42,284 nucleotides of DNA from Erythrobacter donghaensis (GTDB lineage Bacteria; Pseudomonadota; Alphaproteobacteria; Sphingomonadales; Sphingomonadaceae): positions 1-42,284 of the forward strand of contig NZ_LSJS01000059.1 of the NCBI RefSeq assembly GCF_001557325.1, in the 5' to 3' direction. The notes below the pieces were generated by a model. It did no database searches. It had not been told where the DNA came from and worked only from the letters and a program-made list of their open reading frames with translations. Shown piece by piece: positions 1 through 8,737 of the stretch (position 1 is the first letter of the stretch; the number at the start of each line of letters is the position of its first letter). The translations under genes were made by a program, and so were the position numbers.

Positions 1-51
1 GCCGCCAACGATTGATCTCCCTAAGAACAACATCGTCACGAATAAGAGCGG

Positions 52-2016
52 CTAGATCTCCACCTGGCTCCCCAGCTCGACCACGCGGTTGGTGGGCAGG
101 CGGAAGAAGGCCATCGCGCTTGCCGCATTGCGCAGCATCCACGCGAACAGCTTCTCGCGCCAGATCGCCATGCCGGGCTTGGATGAGGGCAGCAGCGTCT
201 GGCGCGACAGGAAGAAGCTCGTCTGCATCATGTCGAAGGCGCCGTCGCACAGATCGAGCGTGCTCAGAAGCTTGGGCACGTCGGTCTCCTCGAGGAAGCC
301 GCAATAGATCGTCACCCGGTAGAAGCCGTTGCCGAGGCTCTTGCACTCGTAGCGCGCGGATTCATCGACATAGGGCATGCCGCGCACCTGCACGGTGAGG
401 ATCAGCACGCGTTCGTGCAGCACCTTGTTGTGCTTGATGTTGTGGAGCAACGCGCTCGGCACGCCCGAGTTGGTCGAGGCCATGAACACCGCCGTCCCCG
501 GCACGCGGGTCGAGGAATTGTGCGCGCTCTTGGCGAAGATCTCGATCGGCAGCGAGCCTTCGGCCATGCTCGCGCGCATCAATTCGCGGCCCTTGGACCA
601 GGTGGTGAGCAGGGTGAAGATCACCCCGCCGATCATCAGCGGCACCCACCCGCCTTGCGGCACCTTGATGAGGTTTGCGCCGAAATAGGCGATGTCGACC
701 ACGAGGAAGGTGATCACCAGCGGCAGGCCCTTCCATAGCGGCCATTTCCACAGCGAGAACAGCACAGCGGCGAGCAGCAGCGTGTCGATGAACATCGCAC
801 CCGTCACCGCGATGCCATAGGCCGCGGCCAGGTTGCTCGATGACTGGAAGAACAGCACCAGCAGGATCACCATCACCATCAGGCCCCAGTTGATCACCGG
901 GATATAGATCTGCCCCGCAGCCGCGGCGCTGGTGTGGCGGATCTCCATGCGCGGGATGAAGCCCAGCTGGATCGCCTGCTGGGTCAGGCTGAAGGCGCCC
1001 GAGATCACCGCCTGACTGGCGATGATCGTGGCGAGCAGCGCGAGGATGATCACTGGCACGCGCACCATGTCCGGGATCATCAGGAAGAACGGGTCCCTGA
1101 TCAGCGCGGCCGCCTCGGCGGGCGAGGACTGCGACAGGATCAGCGCGCCCTGCCCCATGTAGTTGAGCATCAGCGCGGGGTAGACAAAAGTCAGCCACGA
1201 AATGCCGATGGGCTTCCTGCCGAAGTGCCCCATGTCGGCATAGAGCGCCTCGGCCCCGGTCACGGCCAGAACCACGCTGCCGAGCGCGACGAAGGCGACG
1301 AAGCCGTCGGTCGCGAAGAACATGAGCGCGTTGAGCGGGTTGATCGTCGCAAGGATGATCGAGGGGTCGGCGCTCAGGTGCATCACCCCAAGCACCGCGA
1401 GCATCGCGAAATAGGTCAGCATGACCGGGCCGAACAGCTTGCCCACCCGGTCGGTGCCGCGCGACTGGATCGCGAACAGGGCGAACAGGATCGCCACCGC
1501 AGTCGGCACGATCCAGGGTCTGAAGCCGGGGACGATGTATTGCAGACCTTCAGTCGCGGAGAGCACCGAGATCGCCGGGGTGATCATGCTGTCGCCGTAG
1601 AACAGCGCGGTGGCGAACACGCCGAGCAGGATCAGCGGGCCGGTCCAGGTCTTGGTCGCCGAGGTGCGCTTGATCAGCGCCAGCAGCGCGAGGCTCCCGC
1701 CCTCCCCGCCATTGTCGGCGCGCATCATGGTGAGGACGTATTTGATCGTCACCACCATCATCATCGACCAGAAGACGAGGCTCAGCACCCCGTGAATGTG
1801 ATCGACGTCCGGAGAGATCCCCGGCGCGCCGTTGTGCGAGGCGAAGGTTTCGCGGAAGGCGTAGAGCGGGCTGGTGCCGATGTCGCCGAACACCACCCCG
1901 ATCGCACCGATCGCAAGCGCGAGGGGGGAGCCAGTGTGACCATGGCCGTGGCCATGATCGGGGGCGGGTGCGGCACCGGAGGTGTCGTCGGCGGAGGTGA
2001 CTGCGGTGCTGCTCAT
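52..2016 (-). CDS. kup: Kup/Trk-type low-affinity potassium transporter
   Basis: The 654-residue product is a K+ uptake protein of the KUP/HAK/KT family, a proton-coupled potassium symporter of the inner membrane. The N-terminus has a His-rich stretch ([12 protein letters not shown], about residues 19-30). The family signature [13 protein letters not shown] follows, and then about 12 hydrophobic segments up to roughly residue 460. The C-terminal soluble domain (about 460-654) contains the usual TAVFM and VRGMPYV stretches. Length is typical for proteobacterial Kup. The ATG at 2016 sits just before the [10 protein letters not shown] core and no better start is visible. The gene stands alone, and the next gene upstream on the same strand is 152 bases away. 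Recognition is by family motifs seen directly in the translation. Confidence 0.96.
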   Translation of the reverse strand: MSSTAVTSADDTSGAAPAPDHGHGHGHTGSPLALAIGAIGVVFGDIGTSPLYAFRETFASHNGAPGISPDVDHIHGVLSLVFWSMMMVVTIKYVLTMMRADNGGEGGSLALLALIKRTSATKTWTGPLILLGVFATALFYGDSMITPAISVLSATEGLQYIVPGFRPWIVPTAVAILFALFAIQSRGTDRVGKLFGPVMLTYFAMLAVLGVMHLSADPSIILATINPLNALMFFATDGFVAFVALGSVVLAVTGAEALYADMGHFGRKPIGISWLTFVYPALMLNYMGQGALILSQSSPAEAAALIRDPFFLMIPDMVRVPVIILALLATIIASQAVISGAFSLTQQAIQLGFIPRMEIRHTSAAAAGQIYIPVINWGLMVMVILLVLFFQSSSNLAAAYGIAVTGAMFIDTLLLAAVLFSLWKWPLWKGLPLVITFLVVDIAYFGANLIKVPQGGWVPLMIGGVIFTLLTTWSKGRELMRASMAEGSLPIEIFAKSAHNSSTRVPGTAVFMASTNSGVPSALLHNIKHNKVLHERVLILTVQVRGMPYVDESARYECKSLGNGFYRVTIYCGFLEETDVPKLLSTLDLCDGAFDMMQTSFFLSRQTLLPSSKPGMAIWREKLFAWMLRNAASAMAFFRLPTNRVVELGSQVEI

Positions 2017-2168
2017 AAAAACCGGATTTCCCGTATCCCCCCGGTACTGCCCAAGCGGCGCGTCAGACTCGCACGTCGCAAGGCGGCGCGCCTAGCACCG
2101 CGCGTTCGCAGCCGCAATATGGGCCTGCCATTTGACACATGCCGGTCTCGGGCGGGCCGAAGGGCGCC

Positions 2169-2825
2169 TCATTGTCCTTGCAGCATCGGCGCGCGAGCGA
2201 TCATTTCGTCGAGCCGCGCAACGTCTGCCGCCAGCCCCTCGCGCCACGGCGCATCGGGGGGTGAGCGTTCGAGCAGCCCCTTCCAGACATTGCGCGCGGC
2301 AACCACCTTGCCGCTCTGGAGATAGGCATTGCCGAGGAAATAGGCCGCCCCCGGGTGGCGCGGGTTGATCGCATCGGCGCGGGCGAAGGCCTGCACCGCA
2401 GCCGGCGTCACGAAGCCGTCGGCATGGCCCACCAGCGCGAGGCCCAGCGCGAGCCAGCCTTCAAGGTCGTTCGGATTGTCCTTCAGCCCCTTCTGCAAGA
2501 GGCCCGCCGCGTCGCCAAAGCGGCCCTGCCGCGCGAAGGCATCGGAGGTGACGAGGTAATCGGGCGGGCGCGTCCGATCGAACAGCGCGGCGCGGCCCTC
2601 GACCATTTCCTCGCCCTGCTGGCCGAGCTGCGCGGTGGGCGGCTTGGGCGAGGACGGCAAGCCGGGCGAGCCCTGCCAGGCATAGCCCGCCAGCCCGAAC
2701 ACCAGCGCCGCGCCGAACAAAGTGAGGCCGTGGCGCGGGAGCTTCAGCACCAGCACCGCAAAGGCAAACGCCGCCAGCGTCAGCGCGCCCACCGCAAGCC
2801 ACGCGCCGAAGGCCTCGCCGCTCAT
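2169..2825 (-). CDS. ccmI: Cytochrome c biogenesis TPR protein, CcmI-like (short form)
   Basis: The 218-residue protein is the last gene of the ccm operon. Two hydrophobic segments near the N-terminus (about residues 8-28 and 33-52) are followed by a soluble region with TPR-like helical repeats. Examples are DAFARQGRFGDAAGLLQKGL and AYFLGNAYLQSGKVVAARNVW. In the Ccm system this module presents apocytochrome c to the heme lyase complex. The protein is about half the length of canonical CcmI (around 400 residues), so it looks like the reduced membrane-plus-TPR form. Its ATG overlaps the TGA of ccmH in an ATGA arrangement, which implies translational coupling. The family assignment relies on context as well as on the TPR pattern. 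Confidence 0.87.
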   Translation of the reverse strand: MSGEAFGAWLAVGALTLAAFAFAVLVLKLPRHGLTLFGAALVFGLAGYAWQGSPGLPSSPKPPTAQLGQQGEEMVEGRAALFDRTRPPDYLVTSDAFARQGRFGDAAGLLQKGLKDNPNDLEGWLALGLALVGHADGFVTPAAVQAFARADAINPRHPGAAYFLGNAYLQSGKVVAARNVWKGLLERSPPDAPWREGLAADVARLDEMIARAPMLQGQ

Positions 2826-3271
2826 GCCTTGCCCTCCGCATCAGTGCCGTCCGAGCGCCGCTTGCCGAGCCGCCGCAGCAGCACGCCCGCCACGATGAGG
2901 ATCACCAGCACAGGGACCGCAAACAGCGGCCAGGTGGTGCTGCTCACCTCGGGCTCGTAACTCACATAGTCGCCGTAGCGCGCGATCAGCCAGCTGCGAA
3001 TCTGCTCGGGGCTCTCGCCTGCGAGGATGCGCGCGCGCACCTGGTGGCGCATGTCGCCCGCCATCGGCGCATCCGAATCCGCGATGCTCTGCGACTGGCA
3101 CTTGAGGCAGCGCAGCGTCTGCATCAGCGCGCTGGCCTCGGCCTCGAGCCGGGGATCGTCGAGCTGGTTGTAGGCATAGGGCGCGGGCGGCATCGAATCC
3201 TGCCCAAGAACCGGTACCGCGAGCGGGAGCGCCAGCACGGCCAGCAATGCGGCAAACAGCCAGCGGATCAT
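2822..3271 (-). CDS. ccmH: Cytochrome c-type biogenesis protein CcmH (apocytochrome thiol reductase)
   Basis: The product is 149 residues with a signal peptide or N-terminal anchor (about residues 1-24). The periplasmic domain carries the LRCLKCQ motif (Cys55 and Cys58), and a C-terminal membrane helix sits near residues 110-130. The RCxxCQ signature is diagnostic for CcmH, which keeps the CXXCH cysteines of apocytochrome c reduced for heme ligation. I chose the ATG at 3271 (MIRWLFAALL...) because it gives a proper signal sequence and overlaps the ccmG stop codon by four bases. The open frame extends further upstream, but that part is only antisense-free read-through inside ccmG. It belongs to the ccmC-I operon. 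Confidence 0.93.
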   Translation of the reverse strand: MIRWLFAALLAVLALPLAVPVLGQDSMPPAPYAYNQLDDPRLEAEASALMQTLRCLKCQSQSIADSDAPMAGDMRHQVRARILAGESPEQIRSWLIARYGDYVSYEPEVSSTTWPLFAVPVLVILIVAGVLLRRLGKRRSDGTDAEGKA

Positions 3272-3792
3272 CGCGCCTTCTCCAGTTCCGCGAGCAACTT
3301 CGGCACGTCCTCGGCGCGGATGTCGCCGATGTGCTGGTAGCGGATCACGCCTTTGGCATCGATCACGAAGGTCTCGGGCACGCCCGAGGAGCCGATGGCG
3401 AGCTGCACCTCGGAAATCCGGTCGCTGCCGATGCGGGTATAGGGATTGCCGTGGCGGGCAAGGAAATTGGCGACGTCCTCGGGCTTGTCGCGGATGGCGA
3501 TGCCGATGATGTCGACGCCCTGGCGTTGCAGGGCTTCCAGCTGCGGCGCCTCGGCGATGCAGGGGAGGCACCAGCTCGCCCAGATGTTGAGCAGCTTGGG
3601 CTTGCCGGTGAAATCGGCCTTGGCCGCGCCCGGCAGCCCATCGAAGGCCGGATCGAGCGCGAAGGCCGGGAGCGGCTGGCCGATCATCGTGCTCTCGACG
3701 AATTGGTCCTTCTCCTGCGTCAGCATATAGGCCGCGAGCCCCGCGAAGAAGGCGAACAGCGCGAGCGGGAGCCAGAGATAGAGCTTGCGCAC
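3268..3792 (-). CDS. ccmG: Thiol:disulfide interchange protein CcmG/DsbE
   Basis: The product is a 174-residue membrane-anchored thioredoxin-fold protein. It has one N-terminal transmembrane helix (about residues 5-23), then a periplasmic domain with the active site WCLPC (Cys75 and Cys78). The family's GVPETFVID stretch, containing the cis-proline region, lies near residues 134-142. CcmG passes reducing equivalents to CcmH and apocytochrome c during heme attachment. The start is inferred to be GTG at 3792 (VRKLYLWLPL), eight bases from the end of ccmF. No suitable ATG exists before the membrane helix, and the longer open frame upstream lies entirely in ccmF. The stop overlaps the ccmH start. 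Confidence 0.93.
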   Translation of the reverse strand: MRKLYLWLPLALFAFFAGLAAYMLTQEKDQFVESTMIGQPLPAFALDPAFDGLPGAAKADFTGKPKLLNIWASWCLPCIAEAPQLEALQRQGVDIIGIAIRDKPEDVANFLARHGNPYTRIGSDRISEVQLAIGSSGVPETFVIDAKGVIRYQHIGDIRAEDVPKLLAELEKAR

Positions 3793-3800
3793 GGGCGGCC

Positions 3801-5798
3801 CTACTCGGCCGGCTGGGGCGCGGGGACGCCCCCCGAACTGCCAAGCGCCTCGATGTCGGCGCGCCGCTGCGCACCCTTGGCGCTGGCCGAGCGGCGCTTG
3901 AGGTCGACCCGCATCCGCCCGACGATCGACAGGATGCCGCCGAGCCCGATCAGCAGGCCGCCATACCAGATGAAGGTCACGAAGGGCTTCCACCAGATGC
4001 GGATCTGCCAGCGCCCGTCCTCGGCCTGATTGCCGATCACGGCGTAGAGCTGGCCGTTCCACCGGGTCAGCAGCGCGCTTTCCGAGGTCGATTGCGGCGG
4101 CGACCAGAAGCTGCGGGCCTGCGGCGTGAGGAACACCGGCTCGCCCTCGCCCTGCCGCACCGCGAGCCGCGCTTCCATCGCGGTCCAGTTGGGCCCGGCA
4201 ATCGGCGTGACCGCCTCGAGCGTCACAGCGAATCCGCCGATCTGCTCGGTGCCCCCCGGCGCGACCGCAGCGAGGCGTTCCTCGGAGAAGGCGCCTTCGC
4301 AGGCCATGCCGAACAGCGAGACCGCAATGCCGAAATGGGCGACGACCATGCCCCAGGTGGCGGTCGGCACGCGCGCGAGCTTGCGGCCCCTCAATGGCAG
4401 GACGGCGGCGACCGCGAGGCCCGCGGCAAGCCCGAGGCCGAGCAGCGGCAGCAGCGGGAACCGGCCGAAGAAGCTGACCAGCGCGATTGTCCCGATCACC
4501 AGCGCGGCGATCAGCATCAGCTCGAACTGGATGCGGGCCGGCTTGTCGCTCTTCCAGCGCAACAGCGGCCCGACCGCCATCACCAGCAGCATCGGGATCG
4601 CGAAGATCGCGCCCGCCGGGTTGAAATAGGGCGGGCCGACGCTGACGCGCACATCGAAAGCCTCGGTCAGCAGCGGGTAGAGCGTGCCCAGCAGCACGAT
4701 CGCGAGGATCGCCGAGAGCATAACATTGTTGAACACCAGCGCGCCCTCGCGGCTGGTCGCGGCAAAGCGCTTGCCCTCGGCCACCGCGCCCGCGCGCAGG
4801 GCGAAGATCGTGAAGGCCCCGCCGATATATAGACCCAGCAGGCCGAGGATGAAGGCCCCGCGCTCGGGGTCGACCGCGAAGGCGTGAACGGAAGTCAGCA
4901 CGCCCGAGCGCACGAGGAAGGTGCCGAGCATCGACATCGAGAAGGCGAGCACGCCGAGCATGATCGTCCATGTCCGCAAGGCATCGCGCGCGGCGAGCAC
5001 GCTCACCGAATGCATCAGCGCGGTCGCGGCGAGCCAGGGCATCAGCGAGGCGTTCTCGACCGGGTCCCAGAACCACCAGCCGCCCCAGCCGAGCTCGTAA
5101 TAGGCCCAGTAAGAGCCCGCCGTGATCCCCAGCGTCAGCAGCACCCAGGCTCCCAGCACCCAGGGCCGCATCACGCGGGCGAAGGCCGGGTTGACCTCAC
5201 GCGTCATCAAGGCGCCCATTGCAAGGCTAAAAGCCACCGACAACCCGACATAACCGGCGTACAGCGTCGGCGGGTGGATCGCGAGGCCGATGTCCTGCAG
5301 CAGCGGGTTGAGGCCGTTGCCCTCCACCGCGGGCACCGGCAGGCGCTCGAAGGGGTTGGAGGACAGCAGCAGGAAGGCGTAGAAGCCGAGCGCCACGAAG
5401 CCCTGCACCGCGAGCGTTGCGCCCATCGTCCGCTCGGGCAGGCGCTTTTCGAAGGCCGCCAGCAATCCGCCCGAGGCCGCCAGCACCCCGACCCACAGCA
5501 GCATCGAGCCCTCGTGGTTCCCCCAGGTGCCGGTGAGCTTGTAGATGAAGGGCTTCATCGAATGCGAATTGGTCGCCACCAGCTTGATCGACAGGTCGGT
5601 GACCGCAAAGGCACGCAGCAGCAGCAGGAAGGCGAGCACCGCGAGAAAGGCCTGCACCACCGCCGCGGGCCGCGCGTAGATCGCGAGCGGATTGGTCTCG
5701 CCCGGCGCGGCGCGCAGGGCAGCGGCGCCCGAGACCATCTGGAGCACGGCCAGCGCGGCAGCGAGCCACAGGGCGGCAAGTCCGATCTCGGCAATCAT
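3801..5798 (-). CDS. ccmF: Heme lyase subunit CcmF
   Basis: This 665-residue, highly hydrophobic protein is the heme lyase core that attaches heme to apocytochrome c at the periplasmic face. The tryptophan-rich WWD heme-handling domain is clear (GWGGWWFWDPVENASLMPW, about residues 230-250), and more than a dozen membrane segments surround it. The large periplasmic loop near the C-terminus is also present (about 500-620). Length matches CcmF of other proteobacteria. The ATG at 5798 gives the expected N-terminus (MIAEIGLAALWLA). The gene lies between ccmE and ccmG with short spacing, so all are probably co-transcribed. Confidence 0.96.
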   Translation of the reverse strand: MIAEIGLAALWLAAALAVLQMVSGAAALRAAPGETNPLAIYARPAAVVQAFLAVLAFLLLLRAFAVTDLSIKLVATNSHSMKPFIYKLTGTWGNHEGSMLLWVGVLAASGGLLAAFEKRLPERTMGATLAVQGFVALGFYAFLLLSSNPFERLPVPAVEGNGLNPLLQDIGLAIHPPTLYAGYVGLSVAFSLAMGALMTREVNPAFARVMRPWVLGAWVLLTLGITAGSYWAYYELGWGGWWFWDPVENASLMPWLAATALMHSVSVLAARDALRTWTIMLGVLAFSMSMLGTFLVRSGVLTSVHAFAVDPERGAFILGLLGLYIGGAFTIFALRAGAVAEGKRFAATSREGALVFNNVMLSAILAIVLLGTLYPLLTEAFDVRVSVGPPYFNPAGAIFAIPMLLVMAVGPLLRWKSDKPARIQFELMLIAALVIGTIALVSFFGRFPLLPLLGLGLAAGLAVAAVLPLRGRKLARVPTATWGMVVAHFGIAVSLFGMACEGAFSEERLAAVAPGGTEQIGGFAVTLEAVTPIAGPNWTAMEARLAVRQGEGEPVFLTPQARSFWSPPQSTSESALLTRWNGQLYAVIGNQAEDGRWQIRIWWKPFVTFIWYGGLLIGLGGILSIVGRMRVDLKRRSASAKGAQRRADIEALGSSGGVPAPQPAE

Positions 5799-5826
5799 CG
5801 CTCGGCCCTTGCCCTTCGCATGTGCG

Positions 5827-6288
5827 CTACTTCAGCCCCACCGTCGTGTCGGCGGCCATTTTGGCTGCCTCGTCGGTGCCCATGCCCTCGAGCTCCTTGG
5901 GCACGTAATTCTCGTCATGCTTGGCGAGGAGGTTGGTGGCCTTGAACACCCCGTCGGGGCCGAGGCTGCCTTCCGCGACCACGCCCGACCCCTCGACGAA
6001 GAGATCGGGCAGAATGCCGCTGTAGCGCACCGGAATGGCGTCGGCGCTGTTGCCGGTGACCTTGAAGTTCACCGTCACCCCGTCCGCCTCGGTGACCAGC
6101 GAGCCCTTCTGCACCATCCCGCCGAGCCGCACCGCCTGTCCCACCGAGGGGGGATCGGAAGCCATCTGCTCGGGCAGGTAGAAATAGTTCGCCTGATTGC
6201 GCAGCGACCACGCCGCCAGCAGCCCCGCGCCGACGATCGCGAGGAGCGCGATGATCACCAGAACAAGGCGTTGATGCTTGGCTTTCAT
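5827..6288 (-). CDS. ccmE: Cytochrome c-type biogenesis heme chaperone CcmE
   Basis: The product is 153 residues with an N-terminal membrane anchor (about residues 7-28) and a periplasmic beta-barrel domain. The heme-binding His is seen in the LAKHDENY motif (His124). CcmE binds heme covalently at this His after CcmC loads it, then hands it to CcmF. The HxxxY form is the usual proteobacterial one. The ATG at 6288 lies nine bases downstream of the ccmD stop, with a GAGAGGGAT ribosome binding site just before it. No anomaly is seen. Confidence 0.96.
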   Translation of the reverse strand: MKAKHQRLVLVIIALLAIVGAGLLAAWSLRNQANYFYLPEQMASDPPSVGQAVRLGGMVQKGSLVTEADGVTVNFKVTGNSADAIPVRYSGILPDLFVEGSGVVAEGSLGPDGVFKATNLLAKHDENYVPKELEGMGTDEAAKMAADTTVGLK

Positions 6289-6296
6289 AATCCCTC

Positions 6297-6437
6297 TCAG
6301 CGCCGCCGCGTCGCATCACGCTGCGCCTCGGCGCGCACCATCGCGCGCCACGCCCAGATGACAAGTGCGACGAGTGCAACACCTGCGACGCCATAGGCGA
6401 GCCACACGAAATCCCACTGGTTCAGCGCCTCGCGCAT
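6297..6437 (-). CDS. ccmD: Heme exporter small subunit CcmD
   Basis: This 46-codon gene was found by translating the gap between ccmC and ccmE. The protein begins MREALNQWDFVWLAYGVAG, continues as a single membrane helix (about residues 10-30) and ends in a basic charged tail (RAEAQRDATRRR). CcmD proteins are small single-pass proteins with a QWDFVWLAY-like N-terminus. They help release holo-CcmE from CcmC in the CcmABCD complex. The ATG overlaps the ccmC TGA by one base, and the TGA stop lies at 6297-6299. Size, position and sequence pattern all agree with CcmD. Confidence 0.9.
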   Translation of the reverse strand: MREALNQWDFVWLAYGVAGVALVALVIWAWRAMVRAEAQRDATRRR

Positions 6438-7192
6438 CAGGCCTGCTCCGGCATGGCGGCGGGCAGCGCGGCGTCATCATCGAGCGCGCGGCGGCGCAGG
6501 CGCGCCTCGACCTGTTGCTGCGCGATCAGCGCCCGCATCCGCATCAGCACGATCGCGCCGAACAATAGCGAGAAGCCCACCACCGCCACCAGCAGCGGGA
6601 CGAGGAAGGTCGCCTCGATCGCGCTCTTGCCCGCAGTGATGCTCGGCGGCTGATGGAGCGAGTTCCACCACACCACGCTCCGGTTGATGATCGGCACATT
6701 GACCGCGCCGACCATGCCGAAGATCGCGGCGATCCTGTCGGAGGAACCCTCGCGGCTCGCAGCCTCGGTGAGCGCGATGTAGCCCGCGTAGAGGAACAGC
6801 AGCACCAGCATCGAGGTCAGACGTCCGTCCCACTCCCACCAGGTGCCCCAGGTGGGCCGGCCCCAGATCGAGCCGGTGGCAAGGCACACCGCGCAGAACA
6901 CCATCCCCGGCACGGCGATCGCGCGCGCGGCGATGGCGGCGAGCGGGTGCTTCCAGATCAGCAGCATCGCCGAGGAAATCGCGATCCCCGCCCAGCCCCC
7001 CATGCCCAGCCATGCGGCGGGCACGTGGATGAACAGGATCCGCACCGTCTCGCCCATCAGCCGGTCGGGCGGAACAACCGCGAGGCCCCACGCCACAGCC
7101 CCCAGCGACAGCACCAACCCGCTCCAGAACAGGAGCGGCAGCAGCCACTTTGCCAGGGCAAGGAAACGGGTGGGGTTGGCGTAGATATGCAT
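6437..7192 (-). CDS. ccmC: Heme exporter protein CcmC
   Basis: The 251-residue protein has six membrane helices and the tryptophan-rich heme-handling motif WGRPTWGTWWEWDGRLTS (about residues 110-127). Its conserved HVPAAW (near residue 50) probably supplies an axial heme ligand. CcmC loads heme onto CcmE. It is the first gene of the minus-strand ccm operon here. The ABC components ccmA and ccmB, which usually precede it, are not in the window. The ATG at 7192 gives MHIYANPTRFL, typical of alphaproteobacterial CcmC. The 101 bases upstream, up to the dehydrogenase gene, should hold the operon promoter, although I cannot point to clear -35/-10 boxes. Confidence 0.96.
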   Translation of the reverse strand: MHIYANPTRFLALAKWLLPLLFWSGLVLSLGAVAWGLAVVPPDRLMGETVRILFIHVPAAWLGMGGWAGIAISSAMLLIWKHPLAAIAARAIAVPGMVFCAVCLATGSIWGRPTWGTWWEWDGRLTSMLVLLFLYAGYIALTEAASREGSSDRIAAIFGMVGAVNVPIINRSVVWWNSLHQPPSITAGKSAIEATFLVPLLVAVVGFSLLFGAIVLMRMRALIAQQQVEARLRRRALDDDAALPAAMPEQA

Positions 7193-7257
7193 GGGTTTTC
7201 GCTGTCGGAGCGGCTTGTAGCCTTACACCCGTTCCCGACAAGAGCGCAAATGGCAGC

Positions 7258-7279
7258 GCGGCGGAATTGTTCCCGCCGC
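7258..7279 (-). terminator. Hairpin downstream of the dehydrogenase gene
   Basis: A perfect 7-bp inverted repeat, GCGGCGG / CCGCCGC, with an 8-base loop lies 15 bases past the dehydrogenase stop codon. No clear T-run follows it on the minus strand, so it may be a weak or Rho-assisted terminator, or only a processing hairpin. Confidence 0.35.
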
Positions 7280-7293
7280 CTGCCTCTGCGCGC

Positions 7294-8361
7294 TTACCCG
7301 CGCCCGATGAGCTTTTGCGCCATCCGGTCGGCGACGACGTCGGCGGTCTCGCCGGTCGCCTTGCTTGTCGCCCAGATCGATTCGAGCCGTCCGGGGATCT
7401 GTTCGACCAGCGCGTTGACCTCGGCGACATCGCCGATGCGGCCCTCGCGGCGGGCGAGATATTCGGTCGCGACCGAGATGATGCCGCCCGCGTTGATCAC
7501 ATAGTCGGGCGCATAGAGGATGCCGCGCGCGGCCAATGCCGTCCCGTGCGCGGGCCGGGCAAGCTGGTTGTTCGCCCCGCCCGCGACGATCGCGCAGTCG
7601 AGCGCGGCGATCCCGGTATCGTCGAGGATCGCGCCGAGCGCATTGGGGCTGAAGACGTCGCACGGCGTCGACATGATCGCATCGCTGGCAACGGCCACGC
7701 CGCCAAGCTCGGTCGCCAGCGCAGCGGCGCGGGCTTCGTTGATGTCGGCGAGCGTCAGCTTCGCGCCGTCCCTCGCCAGCAGCCGCGCGACGCCGCCGCC
7801 GACCGAACCGGTGCCCTGCACCGCGACATGGACGCCCGCAAGGCTGTCCCGGCCGAGCTGGTGCGCCACCGCCTGCCTGATGCCGAGATAGATGCCGTAA
7901 GCCGTGAACGGCCCCGGATCGCCGCCCGCAGAGCCCGCACCCTCCACCGGCAGCCCCGAAACATGCGCGGTGCGCTGCGAGACCGCGACCATGTCGGCCT
8001 CGGAAATGCCCACATCTTCCGCCGTGACGTAACGCCCGCCCAGCGCCTCGACCGCATCGCCGAAGGCCGCGAGCATTTCGGGGGTCTTGGTGCGGTTCGC
8101 ATCCGCAAGGATCACCGCCTTGCCGCCGCCCATCGGCAGGCCCGCCATCGCGTTCTTGTAACTCATGCCCCGCGACAGCCGCAGCGCATCGCGCATCGCG
8201 TGGGCCGGGTCGCCGTAATGCCAGAAGCGCGTGCCGCCCGCCGAGGGGCCGAGGTGGGTCGAATGCACCGCTATGATCGCCGTCAGCCCGCTCGCCCGGT
8301 CATGGACCAGCGTCACGGTCTCGTGCGCGTCGAAATCGGGCTCGGCCCAGAATGCGGTCAT
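7294..8361 (-). CDS. Glu/Leu/Phe/Val dehydrogenase family (leucine dehydrogenase-like)
   Basis: The 355-residue product catalyses reversible NAD(P)-dependent oxidative deamination of an amino acid, most likely branched-chain. The N-terminal substrate domain has the LGPSAGGTRFW stretch. The catalytic lysine region is KNAMAGLPMGGGKAVI (about residues 69-84). The C-terminal Rossmann domain shows VQGTGSVGGGVARLL (about 186-200). The length fits the shorter leucine/phenylalanine dehydrogenases better than glutamate dehydrogenase (over 420 residues). The gene follows the tRNA-His gene and is transcribed the same way. Exact substrate choice among Leu, Val and Phe cannot be settled from the sequence alone. 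Confidence 0.9.
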   Translation of the reverse strand: MTAFWAEPDFDAHETVTLVHDRASGLTAIIAVHSTHLGPSAGGTRFWHYGDPAHAMRDALRLSRGMSYKNAMAGLPMGGGKAVILADANRTKTPEMLAAFGDAVEALGGRYVTAEDVGISEADMVAVSQRTAHVSGLPVEGAGSAGGDPGPFTAYGIYLGIRQAVAHQLGRDSLAGVHVAVQGTGSVGGGVARLLARDGAKLTLADINEARAAALATELGGVAVASDAIMSTPCDVFSPNALGAILDDTGIAALDCAIVAGGANNQLARPAHGTALAARGILYAPDYVINAGGIISVATEYLARREGRIGDVAEVNALVEQIPGRLESIWATSKATGETADVVADRMAQKLIGRG

Positions 8362-8426
8362 CTCGTCTCCCCTGCCGCACCCGGATGCCCGGCGCGGACG
8401 TGCTGCTCACGCAATCAGGGGGGAAA

Positions 8427-8505
8427 ATGGGGCGACCAATGGGGCTCGAACCCACGACCTCCGGTACCACAAACCGGCGCTCTAACCAGCTGAGCTATGA
8501 TCGCC
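8427..8505 (-). tRNA. tRNA-His (anticodon GTG), CCA encoded
   Basis: Read on the minus strand, the cloverleaf is complete. It has acceptor GCGATCA paired with TGGTCGC (one G-U pair), D-arm TAGCTCAGCTGGTTAGAGC, an anticodon loop TTGTGGT with anticodon GTG at 8468-8470, and a T-arm GTGGG TTCGAGC CCCAT. The extra G at position -1 (8505) faces C73 (8430). This is the canonical bacterial identity element for histidyl-tRNA synthetase. The 3' CCA is encoded (8427-8429) and is followed by a short T-run. Confidence 0.96.
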
Positions 8506-8518
8506 ACACGCCCCTGCC

Positions 8519-8546
8519 CGCATACCACCATTTCGGTCGCTGCCAA
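8519..8546 (-). promoter_or_regulatory. Candidate promoter of tRNA-His
   Basis: On the minus strand TTGGCA (8541-8546) and TATGCG (8519-8524) are separated by 16 bases and end 14 bases before the tRNA. The -35 box matches TTGACA at five of six positions. The -10 box is weaker. The position is right for a tRNA promoter, but there is no direct proof. Confidence 0.4.
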
Positions 8547-8737
8547 GCCTGCGCGAAGCGAGGCGGTTGACGCATGGCAGCCGCACCGTCAAGGCCCGCG
8601 GCAAGGGAGGCGCGCCTCTTGCACAAAGCCTGCCGCAAGGGAAGCGAAAACTGCGCTTCGGAGCCCCACACGCAAGATTGTTACGCGACCGCAAAAGCGT
8701 TGCCTCAGGGCCGAGCGCTTCTATTCTCCCGCCCGCC

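Noticed and set aside
934..2325. 463-codon plus-strand frame opposite kup
   Set aside because: The translation is His/Arg/Asp/Glu repeats typical of antisense frames in GC-rich DNA, and kup is clear on the other strand.
3268..5076. 602-codon minus-strand frame that includes CcmG
   Set aside because: Only the last 174 codons are a real protein. The rest is an out-of-frame reading of ccmF.
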